DNA of 64,000 bases from Reticulitermes speratus (taxonomy: Eukaryota; Arthropoda; Insecta; Blattodea; Rhinotermitidae). The number at the start of each line of letters is the position of its first letter. Positions within the stretch are counted from its first letter, which is position 1. The position numbers and the translations under genes are program-made. Where the stretch lies: the NCBI GenBank assembly GCA_021186555.1, contig JAJKFL010000427.1, positions 21,935,238 to 21,999,237 on the forward strand. Reading direction: 5' to 3'. The notes under the pieces are model-generated. The model worked only from the letters and a program-made list of their open reading frames with translations, made no database searches and had not been told where the DNA came from. Below, piece after piece: positions 22,109 through 32,130 of this stretch.

Positions 22109-22356
22109 TTAATGGCTCGACAGCCCCTTGGGGGCCTAGGCCGCCTCATTTTTTTTTTTCGAGGCTTCACGACCACACAGTTTAGACACACCACATTCGG
22201 TAGGACTCCTCTGGACGAGTGACCAACTCGTCGCAGAGACCTCTACCTGACAACACACAACACTCACAACAGACAGACTCCATGCCCTAGGCGGGATTCG
22301 AACCCACAATCCCAGTAAGCGAGCGGCCTTAGACCGCGCGGCCACTGGGATCGGGT
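22109..22356 (-). mobile_element. SINE family 3
   Basis: Minus copy. From the left: AATGGCTCGACAGCCCC, GGGGGCCTAGGCCGCCTC, CGAGGCTTCACGACCACAC, CACCACATTCGGTAGGACTC, GTCGCAGAGACCTCTACCTG, and the complement of the tRNA-like head with GGCGGGATTCGAACCCAC and GACCGCGCGGCCACTGGGAT. The head complement carries a good pol III B box. Confidence 0.85.
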
Positions 22357-23139
22357 TACATTGTCTCTTACTATTTATATTCCCACTCCTACCTTCTGTT
22401 ATGCATTCCCGTTCTCAGTACTCTTGGTCTAGTGTTTCTGCATATTCAAAGACACGGATCGACTTCTCCACTTTCTTTCAATATCAGCTAGCAGAGAAGC
22501 CTCAACTCTCTCTCCCACCCTACCCACACTTTTAAGAGCTGTTTTCTGGAATGTTCGGGTATTTGTCGTTTTTTCTCTTGCACTGCTTTGTTCGTAAGTC
22601 TGTAAGCATTCGCGACAATTTTGCACGTTTGCCCTCTTTTCGTTGAATTATTGGTTATGCCACCTATATTTAAAGTATCAGTGGCATATCTGACGTGACA
22701 AGAAACCCAACCCCGCTCACTTGCCATTAGTTTAAGGGTTAACTGCTGCTGACAGTACGTGGACCTCATGGGACTGATAGCACAAATAGAATACCACACG
22801 TGCACAGAGCAGGTCCGTCTGCCCGCTGTTGCGTTCTTTATCGGTTGACAGCTATGGCGATAACTACACGGTGGCATCATATATCATTGGTTGAAGAAAA
22901 CTGTAACGTATACTGTACATTTGTTACATAGGCTATATTAAACCCCTCAAGCAACCACAAATCACGGCGAAGATTTTAAAATGACGGTTATAGCTTGTTT
23001 ATACAAACCGTGAAGTAGTGAAGAACCAAGGTCTGGAGAGCGTGCTTGTGTATTGACGAGGATTAAGTTTCCGCCAGGGGCTAAGCTGATTAATGATCCT
23101 CAGGAAGAACAGACACAAGAAGCCTGTTACACGTTGGAC
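22357..23139. other. unassigned stretch with a 130-codon minus frame
   Basis: The minus-strand frame at 22488-22880 (MMPPCSYRHSCQPIKN start) has high Cys/Arg content and no domain. A second frame overlaps it. Not supported as a gene. Confidence 0.25.
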
Positions 23140-23180
23140 CAGGCGTCGGCAACCGTCGGCTCGCGAGTCGCACGTTAATA
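23140..23180. mobile_element. possible hAT transposon end
   Basis: CAGGCGTCGGCAACCGTCGG followed by CTCGCGAGTCGCACG resembles hAT inverted ends of the type CAGGGGTCGGCAACC..GCTCGCGAGCC. No partner end was found. Confidence 0.35.
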
Positions 23181-23259
23181 ATTGCCAAAATAAACGATCG
23201 AGTCCGTTGCTGTGTGTTGACTCATCTCGTTAACATAGAAAGTGTGACGCAAAGATAAA

Positions 23260-23520
23260 GGTCACCCCAGAACATGCCAATTGAGGCACAGAGGTGGGTA
23301 GAGTTATTGCTCTGCTCATGCTTAACCTCGGCGCTAGATGGGGGTGAGTGGTCAACTCCACGCCCCGCCGCTTTACCCCGGGAAAGAACCCCGGTATCCC
23401 TTGAAGAAGAGGCTAGGTGGGCCCTAGGGCCAGTCTGGACGCGTGAAAAGAACACAAAATATCTCGCCCCCACTGAGGCTCGAATCCCGAAACCTGTGAC
23501 GTACGCACTACAAAAGATGG
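23260..23520 (-). mobile_element. SINE family 1
   Basis: AAAGGTCACCCCAGAACATG start (CTTTAC-tail side), GGCGCTAGATGGGGGTGAG, CACGCCCCGCCGCTTTACC, GGCCAGTCTGGACGCG, then CTCGCCCCCACTGAGGCTCG and AATCCCG of the head. Well preserved; the A-box side is eroded. Confidence 0.85.
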
Positions 23521-24619
23521 ATCACTGACCTTGGGGTTGGTTTTACGATTTTTTAAGATATGTACTACATTGCTCTCTAACTTTTGCCAAGCCATTATAT
23601 TGTGGCTGTACTGTAATGACATTGGATACTTTCTGAATGTACGTTAGAGTGGAAAGAAAATGTATCACCCACAGTTTGTAAGTTATTTGTATTAAATGTT
23701 CTCTAAACCAAGAATGCGTGTGTGTGTCTATAAATACATATACAGTGTGACTGAAATGCAACTAGTGTAAGAAAAACATTATACTTCTCTGGTTTAAGGG
23801 ATTCAGAATTCACCCAGCCTTTGGGCAGTAAGGTCCATACTGAGCACGGTCTGACGTCCCTGCAAGTATTGGAACACGCGAACCCTTCATCCCAGCGGAA
23901 GACCATTCATAATTTATACGAGCGTGTGAAACGGAGTGCGTGGCGCTGTCACCGACCTTCAGCCTTGAAACGACTGTAGGAACATCAATACGTCTGTCAC
24001 ACGTATAAAAGCTGCGTACTAAACAAAGCAACGGGAGAACCTACGGGGTCAAGTCTTATAAAAATGGGTCGATTTTCACGACGAGTGTTTGTAGATGGAT
24101 AATAACCAGCAGTCTACGAAGGAAGATCAAAGGAACTTGGCTGCTTGGTACCTTTCCCAAGACAGTATAAAAACAGTAGGTCTACCAACTTCCGTCCACA
24201 CATAGGGTAAGTTTGGGTGTATAAACCCAGCGGGTGGAAGGGTACGTGTTTAGAAAAAATTCCTTCACGAATTTACTGGCGACCTTGTGACATTTGTTGC
24301 CATTTGCAGTGTTCGTTTCGAGCTTAGAGAGTATGTTTGCGTCATAAATTCTTGTTTTGAAGGTCGTGTTTTATGGTGAGATAAAAACAGTGCAATTTTA
24401 AAGATTGGTGTAAATATTAGTGTTTAGGCAGACAGGCTGTACTGAATTACAAATGTTTTTGCAATCGTAAGGTTAAATGTTACTCTTGTTCTCTGAGGGC
24501 CAAATCCGTTATTAGTAGATTGACAGTGATGAAACGTTGTCATCACTGAAAAAATTCATAACTACATAACTAAGCCTAAAGGTTAAATCTACGAAATTTC
24601 AGATTCAAGAACTGGCAGT
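23521..24619. other. unassigned stretch
   Basis: Nothing recognised. The last few hundred bases may be LINE 5' flank. Confidence 0.35.
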
Positions 24620-24912
24620 ACAGTGTTATTATCAGTATTCACATGGAATGTGGATAATGGAATACTTAATTCAGTTGTAGACCCCACTGCGTGGCGCGTC
24701 TTCGGGTTTCGGATGGAGGAACGGGCTCCGGATATGGAGAATACAATGAATAAGCAGTCGCGGACAGCCGACAAGGGGTGGTCCTCCAGCTTATGGTTTG
24801 GACGAGGTGCTAACAACTCCTCACCGTAAAAAATTGCCATGTTACGAAACAGATCACAAAGCCTCGGACCTGGACTGATACTTCGGTAAAACTTAAGCAA
24901 CGGAAAAGGAAC
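24620..24912 (+). mobile_element. RTE-like LINE 5' UTR (inferred)
   Basis: The stretch directly upstream of the LINE ATG contains TGGTCCTCCAGC, GGTTTGGACGAGGTGCTAAC, AACTCCTCACCGTAAAAAAT, TTACGAAACAGATCACAAAG and CCTCGGACCTGGACTGAT, which I associate with the leader of this LINE family. The 5' limit is uncertain. Confidence 0.5.
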
Positions 24913-25837
24913 ATGAGATTTGGAACATGGAACATAAGGAGCCTCTATAGGTCAGGGTCACTTATGACAGTGGCAAGGGAATTAGCGAGGTACAAATTAT
25001 ATTTAGTGGGTATACAGGAGGTTAGGTGGGACAAAGGAGGCACAGTAAGAGCAGGGGATTATACTTTTTTCTATGGAAAAGGAAATGAAAGCCACCAACT
25101 AGGAACATCAGAGAATAGTATCAGCTATTAAGAGAGTAGAGTTTCTTAGTGATAGGATATCATATATGGTGCTGAGAGGTCGCTGGTGTAATATTGTTCT
25201 GAATGTGCATGCACCAACTGAGGAGAAATGTGATGACTCAAAGGACAGTTTCTATGAGGAATTAGAACAGGTTTTCGATCATTTTCCTAAGTACCATATG
25301 AAAATTCTGTTAGGAGATTTTAATGCAAAATTGGGGAGGGAGGATACTTTCAAACCGACGATCGGGAATGAGAGTTTACATGAGGATAGTAATGATAATG
25401 GTGTTAGAGTTGTAAACTTTGCCACATCAAAAAATCTAGTTGTTAAGAGCACGATGTTCCCACACCGAAATATTCATAAATACACCTGGACCTCTCCTGA
25501 TGGGAAGACTCATAATCAGATTGATCACGTATTGATAGATAGGAGATGGCATTCAAGTGTACTCGATGTGCGATCTTTCAAGGGAGCTGACTGTGATACT
25601 GATCACTATTTGGTGGTTGCAAAAGTTAGGGAAAGACTGGCGGTAATTAAGCAAGCAGCACAGAGGTTTGATGCAGAGAGATTTAATCTCAAGAAGCTAA
25701 GTGAACTAGAGGTTAGGAAACAGTTTGAGATAAAGATCTCAAACAGATTTGCAGCTTTGGAGAACTTAATTGTTAGTGAGGACATAAATAGGGCTTGGCA
25801 AAACATTAAAGAGAGTATCAAAAACAAGACCAACTAG
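24913..25837 (+). pseudogene. RTE-like LINE, APE endonuclease domain with one frameshift
   Basis: Encodes the apurinic-type endonuclease at the N-terminus of a LINE polyprotein, which nicks target DNA to prime reverse transcription. It starts at ATG 24913 (MRFGTWNIRSLYRSGSL) and is open to 25131. A deletion then removes the expected GFFVHHR region and shifts frame, and the second part is open from 25166 (MVLRGRWCNIVLNVHAP) to 25837. Conserved sites are all visible: GTWN (Asn), VGIQEVRW (Glu), LLGDFNAKLG (Asp/Asn), TWTSPDG, QIDHVLI, and DCDTDHYLVV (the SDH-like Asp-His pair). The reverse transcriptase should follow but is missing: the ORF stops after NIKESIKNKTN, where the foldback at 25840-26020 begins, and resumes only at the extreme C-terminus (26023). 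Insect copies are often annotated as craniofacial development protein 2-like; this is a LINE endonuclease, not a host gene. Confidence 0.9.
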
Positions 25838-25883
25838 ATGCACAATCGCTATTTAAAAAACTTTAATAGTAGTACTACATTAA

Positions 25884-25925
25884 ACCCGACATGTTTCGGT
25901 CAGATACCTGACCATCTTCAGGGGT
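25884..25925 (-). ncRNA. hammerhead ribozyme-like motif, best copy
   Basis: Minus strand reads stem I ACCC, core CTGAAGA (complement 25915-25921), unpaired T, stem II GGTCAG-GTAT-CTGACC (six perfect pairs), GAAA (complement 25894-25897), stem III as the palindrome ACATGU, C at the predicted cleavage site, then stem I GGGT (four perfect pairs). Every invariant position of a minimal type I hammerhead is present. The 2-nt loop possible within one stem III is too short to be stable, which fits dimeric action as known for such minimal motifs. Confidence 0.75.
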
Positions 25926-25941
25926 ATACTACATTAAAATG

Positions 25942-26020
25942 CGTAGTCCATATGTTAAACACACGTGAGATGTGAGCCTATAAGGTTCACATCTCACGTG
26001 TGTTTAACATATGGACTACG
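25942..26020. repeat. 79-bp near-perfect palindrome
   Basis: Arms of 37 bases differ by one substitution (G/A next to the loop); the loop is TATAA. It is part of the foldback in the LINE and could form a stable hairpin. Confidence 0.9.
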
Positions 26021-26022
26021 GA

Positions 26023-26410
26023 GTGGAGAAGACTACATAACGAGGAACTTAATGATCTGTACTCATCACCAACTATTATTCGGGTGATGAATTCAAGAAG
26101 AATGAGGTGGGCGGGGCATGTAGCACGTATGGGTGAGGGGAGAGGTGTATACAGGATTTTGGTGGTGAGACGTGATGGAAGGAGACCACTTGGAAGACCC
26201 AGGCGTAGATGGGAGGGTAATATTAAAATGGGTCTTCAATAAGTGGGATGGGGGGGCTTGGACTGGATTGATTTGACTCCGGATAGGGACAGGTGGCGGG
26301 CTGTTGTGAGTGCGGTAATGAACCTTCGGGTTCCATAAAACGCGGGGAATTTCTTGACTAGCTGACGACCTGTTAGCTTCTCAAGAAGGACTGTGCTCCA
26401 TGGAGTTAGT
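26023..26410 (+). pseudogene. RTE-like LINE, C-terminus and 3' UTR
   Basis: In frame from 26023: [20 protein letters not shown], then [35 protein letters not shown], a stop caused by a small change, then [20 protein letters not shown] and NLRVP with the natural stop. The 3' UTR block CGCGGGGAATTTCTTGACTA, then GCTGACGACCTGTTAGCTTC follows. It is nearly intact and in the same orientation as 24913-25837, so both are likely one insertion that lost its reverse transcriptase palm. Confidence 0.85.
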
Positions 26411-26559
26411 TGTATATATATAAGCCCTAACCCGCGTGTGCGTGTAGCAAGAGGGAGAGAAGAAAACAGAATGCCCTACCGAACTTCAAAATCGAATGAG
26501 TGGCACTCCATATTCTGGGAGTCGCGTCTTCAAATTTGTGCCCGGGCGCTGACGTCTGT

Positions 26560-26650
26560 ACATAATGGAAAGACTTTTAACCGTAAATGATGACGACAGC
26601 GACATGTTTCGGCCTTACGTATTGACCATTAGTAGGACTGTCCGTCGTGC
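26560..26650 (-). repeat. fragment of hammerhead-bearing element
   Basis: On the minus strand GGCCGAAACATGTCGC keeps the GAAA, palindromic stem III and UC cleavage site, but the CTGANGA side is degraded (CTACTAATGG). Confidence 0.45.
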
Positions 26651-26659
26651 TGACTCTGC

Positions 26660-27480
26660 TGAAAACTTCTTGAGAAGCTAGTAGTTTCCTTTTTATGGGA
26701 CTCGAAGATTCATTAATGTTTCTACGAGAGCCCGCCAATTTCCGCGTCCTGAGCCAGGTCAGTATAATGTCCCTCCAATACCACATCTCTTAGATCCATT
26801 TTAATATCATCCTCCCGTCAAATATGCCTAGGTTTTCCAAGTTTCTCTTTCGTTCAGTTTTCCCTACCAAAACTTTATGTGCATCTCCCTTCTCTCCCAT
26901 GTGTGCCACATGCCCCGCTCATCTCCTCCTCCTTGATTTTATTACCTTAATAAATTATTAATAATTTAGTGAGAGGTGCAAATCGTGAAGTTCCTAATCG
27001 TAAAATTTTTTCCAACTCTGTTTCTTCCTGCCCCTTAGGCCCAAATATCTTCTTGAGCACACTATTCTCAAACACTCTCAGCTTGCGTTGCTGTCTTAAT
27101 GTGAGAGAGACCAAGTTTCACGCCCATACGTAACAACGGGCAAAATTATAGTTGTATGTATTTTAATCTCTACATGGAATAGAAAGGCATAGAATTATAG
27201 ACGGAATGGTAGCAAGCATTCTGCGAATTTAAGGCGCTCTTAATGTCTTCAAGCATGCAAGTTTGATTTCTTAGTGTCGTTCCCAAGTATTTGAAATTTG
27301 AGGCATTTTGAAATTATGGATTAAAACTTTTAAGTGTTTTGTTACCAACGTAATAGAATCCCTTCTCTTCTAGAAGCTGAAACAAAATTTGATGTTTCTC
27401 AGAAACTGCTTATGTAAAGACAGTACAAACACTGAGGTAAGGTCGCATCTTTGATCCAGGATTTCTCTCACTTGATCGTA
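26660..27480 (-). pseudogene. RTE-like LINE 3' end, minus copy
   Basis: From left to right on the plus strand (3' to 5' of the element): CTTCTTGAGAAGCTAGTAG (3' UTR), GAGCCCGCCAATTTCCGCGT (DRWRA), CCTAGGTTTTCCAAG (GRPRR), CATGTGTGCCACATGCCCCG (AGHVARM), GAAGTTCCTAATCGT, and GAGACCAAGTTTCACGCCCA (the YGCETWSL block, about 27110). The reading continues into more N-terminal RT sequence toward 27300. Many frameshifts. Confidence 0.75.
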
Positions 27481-28217
27481 CCATTCATTCAAATCTGGCT
27501 ACAACTCTTGTTTTTCACAGCTGTACATACGTGTGTCATTGGGTCTTTCATTATATTTCTTTGAATAATATATTATTTGTCTACATTGGCTTTATGATAA
27601 TAGATATGTAGAGTTGGCGAGACGTCACCATACACCCATATAATACGCACCCAAAATCAATCTCAACTTACACAGCACAGCGCACTCTACGGTGTACAAT
27701 GGCAGTGTGGCAACAGTGTCGAATATAGTGTGTATTTGGGAGCCGTAGCCAGGGAATTTAGTTGCGCTGTCGGTATGGCTGACACATTGCTTGTGTAGGG
27801 TGATTTCTCGCCCATTCTGTACGAAATGTGATTAGTTAACCAACTTCACAGAATAAACGCATTTTGGGTGGGTCGTGTCTGTCCGTCCGCATGTTTCATC
27901 AGCAAACTACTGAACGCATAGTAAGGATATTTTTAGATCTATAACACAAGTTTTCGGAATATTTTTGTTTTCTGTTTTGGATAAATTATAAACCACACTT
28001 TTTATGATTCCCATATCGAAATTTATTCAGTTTATATAAAAGCGGATTATCGTGCACTTTGTACGTGACAAGTACATACATTACTTAGATCTGTACCTTC
28101 TGTTTGAAACACTTTTCGATGCCATAAATATCTACGTCTAACAAAATAAATAAATACACCACGGAAATGAGATTATGACGGGTACATTATAATTCTTTAT
28201 GCTGACAAAGAAACGAC
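27481..28217. other. unassigned; weak GTCCGTCCG block
   Basis: GTCTGTCCGTCCGCATG near 27880 recalls the subterminal block of the GGCGCGTTCGCG-end family, but no end or second block supports a copy. Nothing else is recognised. Confidence 0.35.
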
Positions 28218-28450
28218 TGTTTAATGCGAGATTTTAGGTTTTTACAGCGGTGTTGTTGAAGATTAAAGTCTTCTAGGATGTTACGCCGTATTGACTGGTA
28301 AATTATTACCGACCTTTCGCAGGAACGCAGTGCCTCTATCGCCAGAGTCGAGCACTCCAAGAAGATTCCTGGAGTGTGACACTTTGGAGGCATTACGCTT
28401 TTCCGAAACGTCGGTAATTTTATCAGTCGCCGCGTTGTAAAGTCCCTTGA
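28218..28450. mobile_element. foldback of the CGAAACGTCGG family, decayed core
   Basis: Left arm (about 28260-28320: GTCTTCTAGGATGTTACGCC, ATTACCGACCTTTCGC) is inverted relative to the right (CCGAAACGTCGGTAAT, AGTCGCCGCGTTGT). The one-sided tail is on the left (GATTTTAGGTTTTTACAGCG, then GTGTTGTTGAAG), matching the complement of the tail at 43020-43050. The CTGANGA core is lost in both arms. Confidence 0.6.
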
Positions 28451-28554
28451 AACGTTGATTTTCAAGATTGTTGAAGTCAGCAATTTCAGCTTTACTATTA
28501 AAACAGTGCGAAAGTACATTCACCAAAATGAAAAAGAGAAATTTGAACCACGGC

Positions 28555-28675
28555 AGCTCAGTTAGGATAGGAGATGCGTAAAGGCTGGATTACTGTGGTT
28601 CAATTTTCGATAGGGACTGAATTTTTCTGTTTTCCGCCACTCTCATACTGGCTCTGGGGCTCATCCTTGTTAAGG
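28555..28675 (+). mobile_element. SINE family 1 head, degraded
   Basis: GCTCAGTTAGGATAGGAGATG, then a B-box relic GGTTCAATTTTCGATAGG, and the TTCTGTTTTCCGCC / TACTGGCTCTGGGGCTCA body start. Confidence 0.5.
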
Positions 28676-28711
28676 ACAGTCTAACGGCGGGGCGTTTTTC
28701 TTTTGAGATCT

Positions 28712-28762
28712 GTATAAGGCGTGAGCTTTCTTGATTAGTTGAACGACTATCGGCTTTCTATG
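28712..28762 (+). pseudogene. LINE 3' UTR scrap
   Basis: ATAAGGCGTGAGCTTTCTTG followed by ATTAGTTGAACGACTATCGG matches the LINE 3' UTR block. Confidence 0.4.
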
Positions 28763-29512
28763 CTCTGTGACATTAAATATTCTCCAGCGATTCGTCCTAC
28801 CGATAAAGAGTGACTTTGTAGCGTCGCTGCTTCCACCATCTTGCAATACTAACACGGCGCACCAACCGAAACGTCTTCATTGAACTTAATCACCGTGAAG
28901 GCTTCTATGTTACGTCTGTTTCATGAAGTTTCTGACATTGAGGATGGGAGCATGTATATGAGAGATTCCCCAGTGGAAGTTTCCCATAGGATTAATCAGA
29001 ATTAGGACCAGGTTGTCTGTAACATGCTCGTTCCTGCTGGTATATGTACGGGCTGTATTAAAAGAAATAATACAGTGAAATTAAACTATGCAGTAAAGTT
29101 AAAACTTCTTGATTATTATAAATACTTGAAGTAATCCCAAACCAAATGTAAATTGTGTCCTCTTCTAAACGTTTTTGAACGCGCCGTGTCGTATTATCAA
29201 AGAATATTTGCAGCTGCTCCTCTGTGATAGCTGCATTGGCTGCTGATAAATTTCACTGTATATTTTCTGTTGCAAAATTCGGTATGAAGTGAGGAATACA
29301 GTCTTTCACAGAATAAATATTAATTGACTGGATATTAACTATCGATCAGTAATGAAGTGTATCATATTTTATTGATGTATTGGGACGTACGAGGTCCGAA
29401 TCTTCGCCACGTTACTGGATATTCTAAAACAGTTGTTCTGCAGCTTCGAACCAAGTATTTAAGCATAATGTTATTTTCTGAAACATATAATATTGGCTTC
29501 TTGTAGTTTGTA
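28763..29512. other. unassigned stretch
   Basis: Nothing recognised. Confidence 0.4.
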
Positions 29513-30043
29513 GGCGCGTTCGCAAAATTGCGAAAAAAAAAAGACTATTAGCTTCGTCATGTCTGCGTGTCTGTCTGTCTGTCTGTCCACATGAACCAAC
29601 TCGGCTCCCACCAGACGAATTTTCATGAAATTTAATATTTCATTAATTTTCGAAACTCTCGAAAAAATTCAAGTTTGATTAAAATCTGACAAGAATAACA
29701 GATACGTTACATGAAGACCTGTGTACTTTATGATAATATCTTTCTGAATTCTTCTTACAGTGAGAACTGTTTCAGACAAAAGTTGTAGAGAAAATCAAAA
29801 CACGTAATTTATGTTCAATATTATTTGCCGAAAATCGTGCTGTTTTTTTTAGATAATGTGGAAAAATATCGTACAGCCAGACAGGCCACAGATGACAATA
29901 CAATACGGCGCATGCCCCTTACATGCATGATAACTAAGGCTACAGACACGCACTCTAAATATGTAATATTTATTGTTTTTCCACGGCAACATTGGTTACG
30001 CGAACGCGCCTCAATATTACGTTATACGTACGTTGCCCCTCTC
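29513..30043 (-). mobile_element. GGCGCGTTCGCG-end non-autonomous transposon
   Basis: The left end GGCGCGTTCGCAAAATTGCG and the right end GGTTACGCGAACGCGCC are inverted. Beyond the right end lies ATATTACGTTATACGTACG, a block that also borders the copies at 18651 and 59297, so it probably belongs to the element. Inside, GTCTGTCTGTCCACATG, CGGCTCCCACCAGACGAATT and AAAATCTGACAAGAATAACAG match the 59297-60136 copy in reverse. No coding sequence. Confidence 0.75.
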
Positions 30044-30744
30044 GTTTTCAGTGTGTCAAGGTACTTTAAAACATGCCACGCCATCCTTCTTAAATTGCAT
30101 TCATAATCATGCCACCTATTCTAATCCATTTTACAGGTGTGAACTATGCAGTAGAAACATAGTGGTTTAATAACTAATGGTCAATAATGATCCTTTCTCT
30201 GTCCTTGTTGCAGGTAAGGAGAATATTAGGAAGATGCATTGCCTGTGGCTGCCACGTAGCAACTGACTGCCCTTAGGTATGTTCTTTCCCTTTGCGTTGC
30301 TTTTATTGATAATGCAGACATCCGCCTTTCATTCACAACCATTCAAGAGGTGGGTAATTAGGACAGTAGCGCTGAGACTGTGAACAGAATGGGCGATGTT
30401 GATGAGGTCTGGTGCGGGAAATTAATTAGTGTTACATGCCACAATATCCGGAGTACAGAGGGAGAGAAACCAAGTAGACGTACTTGAAAATTACAGTAGC
30501 CACGAAATGTAAAGTACGACAGTCGTGCTGTGAGTGACCACACATAAGTTCAGTATAGCCTGGGCGCGTTATAATTTGTTTCGTGCATCAAAATTATTAC
30601 AATCACTAAATTCTTCATAGCTGAATTATAGTGAAACAGCGGCATTATGGCTGAAACGAAACATGCAAGGAGCCAAACTTTGTCACGTTTATAGTGAGAT
30701 GAATATACAGAGTGTTTCAAAAGAAAGCTATGCAATGAAAATAC
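30044..30744. other. unassigned stretch
   Basis: A TACAGAGTGTTTCAAAAGAA block at about 30706 looks like a transposon end of the kind seen at 42404 and 43140, but no partner was found. Confidence 0.35.
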
Positions 30745-30995
30745 ATGTTCTTGCGCGACTTTATGCTTTCGCGGCGGTGCAGTTGTTGTCTTCGTTCTTC
30801 TGTAAAATGGCGCCGCGTCACTGGGTGATTGGTGCCCGATGTTTCGGGACAGCGTAGTGGTCTCATTTTGAAGGGTCGAATGTCTAATGAACAATATCCA
30901 TCGAGGAATTTGAACATTCGACCCTTGAAGATAAGACCAATACGATGTCTCGAAGCGCCGGACACCAACTACAAAGTGACGCTGCGCCAAATGCC
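30745..30995. mobile_element. foldback of the CGAAACGTCGG family, decayed
   Basis: The left arm (CTTCTGTAAAATGGCGCCGCG, GTGATTGGTGCCCGATGTTTC, GTGGTCTCATTTTGAAGGG) is inverted relative to the right (CCCTTGAAGATAAGACC, CGGACACCAACTACAAAGTG, CGCTGCGCC..CCAGAAGA). The ribozyme core is TTGAAGA on the right and absent on the left, so it is non-functional. The left tail includes CGGCGGTGCAGTTGTTG. Confidence 0.65.
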
Positions 30996-31485
30996 AGAAG
31001 AATGAAGATCTTTAAAAGTCATTTTTCTTGTAATTACTTAAAGCAATCCCAAACTAGACGAAAATTATGTCGAAATTTTATAACACATTTTCAACGCAAA
31101 CTCCAATTTGTACCATATCATGCAACCAACAATGTACGAATTAGTGAAAGATTTGTAGGGCCTTAGCCATATAACAGCATTTTAACTGCAAGTTGTTTTT
31201 CGCATAAATTCCGCCCATAAACTTAAAAAGAAACATTCATGCAACGTAGAATTGCAATTGCTGTCAACTAGAGGACTTGATAAATTATGAATATACATGG
31301 TTGTTAACTAAAGCTAACATATCTAATTCAAAACTCTTCCGTGACGTTTGTGATGGTGATTTCCTTACATCTTTCATACAATCAACATATTTAACCTTTC
31401 ATAGCATTACTTTAGGTACCTTAACACTGCTAGGAGAAGAGTATGCCTACAGAAAATCACCTTCCTCGTTATATTCTGTTTCATT
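30996..31485. other. unassigned stretch
   Basis: Nothing recognised. Confidence 0.4.
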
Positions 31486-31548
31486 CAGTACCGGTAAAGC
31501 GGTCAGGACGTCAAGCTGACCACTCATCCCCATTGAGAGCCAATGTCA
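31486..31548 (+). mobile_element. SINE family 1 body scrap
   Basis: ACCGGTAAAGCGGTCAGGAC followed by GTCAAGCTGACCACTCA. Confidence 0.45.
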
Positions 31549-31734
31549 TGAATGTATGGACACGTATGTCCACTACTACGTGCACCGACTTTAGGTTTAC
31601 TGTACCCACTGATAATATTTTGCTTAGAACTTATTTTCACATTTAAAATTAGACTCTTTCTTCACGTCAGGAGAGTTCATCTTGTGAGATAAGCAGCCGT
31701 TTATGACTTAACCTCTGAATAAATGGCAACATGT

Positions 31735-32130
31735 TTTCCTCTTCTCCAAAAGTCCCGACCAGCTCTGGGGCCCACCCAGCCTCCTATGAAATGAGTAAAG
31801 GTAAAGGTCACGCCCATGACATGCCTCTGCAGGCACAGAGGGGAAGCAGAGTTATAGCTTCAACCCATTTGCAACCTCGGCGCTAGAAGGGGGTGTGGGG
31901 TCAGCACCACGCCCTGGCCGCTTTACCCCCGGGAAAGAGCCGGTATCCATTGTGCAGAGGGCTGGGTGGGCCTCGGCGCCCCTCTGGACGAGGTGGAATG
32001 GGTACCGGGCATATTTGCTGATAGTAAAGCGACCGGAGCGTGAAGTTGCCCACTCACCTCTATGACGTGCCTATACCTCTGCTTTTCCTATATGCTTTTA
32101 TAGCGTGGGCAGGGACAACTTCTATCTTTA
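31735..32130 (+). mobile_element. SINE family 1 split by another SINE
   Basis: The plus-strand body runs from TCTTCTCCAAAAGTCCCG to CCTCCTATGAAATGAG (31795), then resumes at about 31996 with GAATGGGTACCGGGC and continues through AGCGACCGGAGCGTGAAGTT to the CTTTACCTTTTACC tail. The 200 bases between are a minus-strand SINE of the same family. The head of this outer SINE is missing. Confidence 0.85.
31796..31995 (-). mobile_element. SINE family 1, 5'-truncated, nested
   Basis: Starts TAAAGGTAAAGGTCACGCCC (tail complement) and runs through GGCGCTAGAAGGGGGTG and TTTACCCCCGGGAAAGAGCC to CTCTGGACGAGG. The tRNA-like head is absent. A short imperfect duplication (GAAATGAG / GAATGGG) flanks it. Confidence 0.85.

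Larger units (their letters stand above)
25840..26020 (-). mobile_element. hammerhead-bearing foldback inside the LINE
   Basis: Lies exactly between the LINE endonuclease (ends 25837) and the LINE C-terminus (starts 26023). The left part holds a complete hammerhead motif on the minus strand. The right part is a 37-bp perfect-but-one inverted repeat with a 5-base loop (25942-25978 / 25984-26020). Only the inner portion of the second arm remains, so the element is asymmetric or was formed with the LINE deletion. Confidence 0.65.

Noticed and set aside
24913..25837. Host gene (craniofacial development protein 2-like)
   Set aside because: Such annotations are LINE endonucleases; the matching LINE C-terminus and 3' UTR lie just downstream and the frame is broken.
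27860..28080. Copy of the GGCGCGTTCGCG-end transposon
   Set aside because: Only the GTCCGTCCGCATG block is present; the ends and other subterminal blocks are absent.
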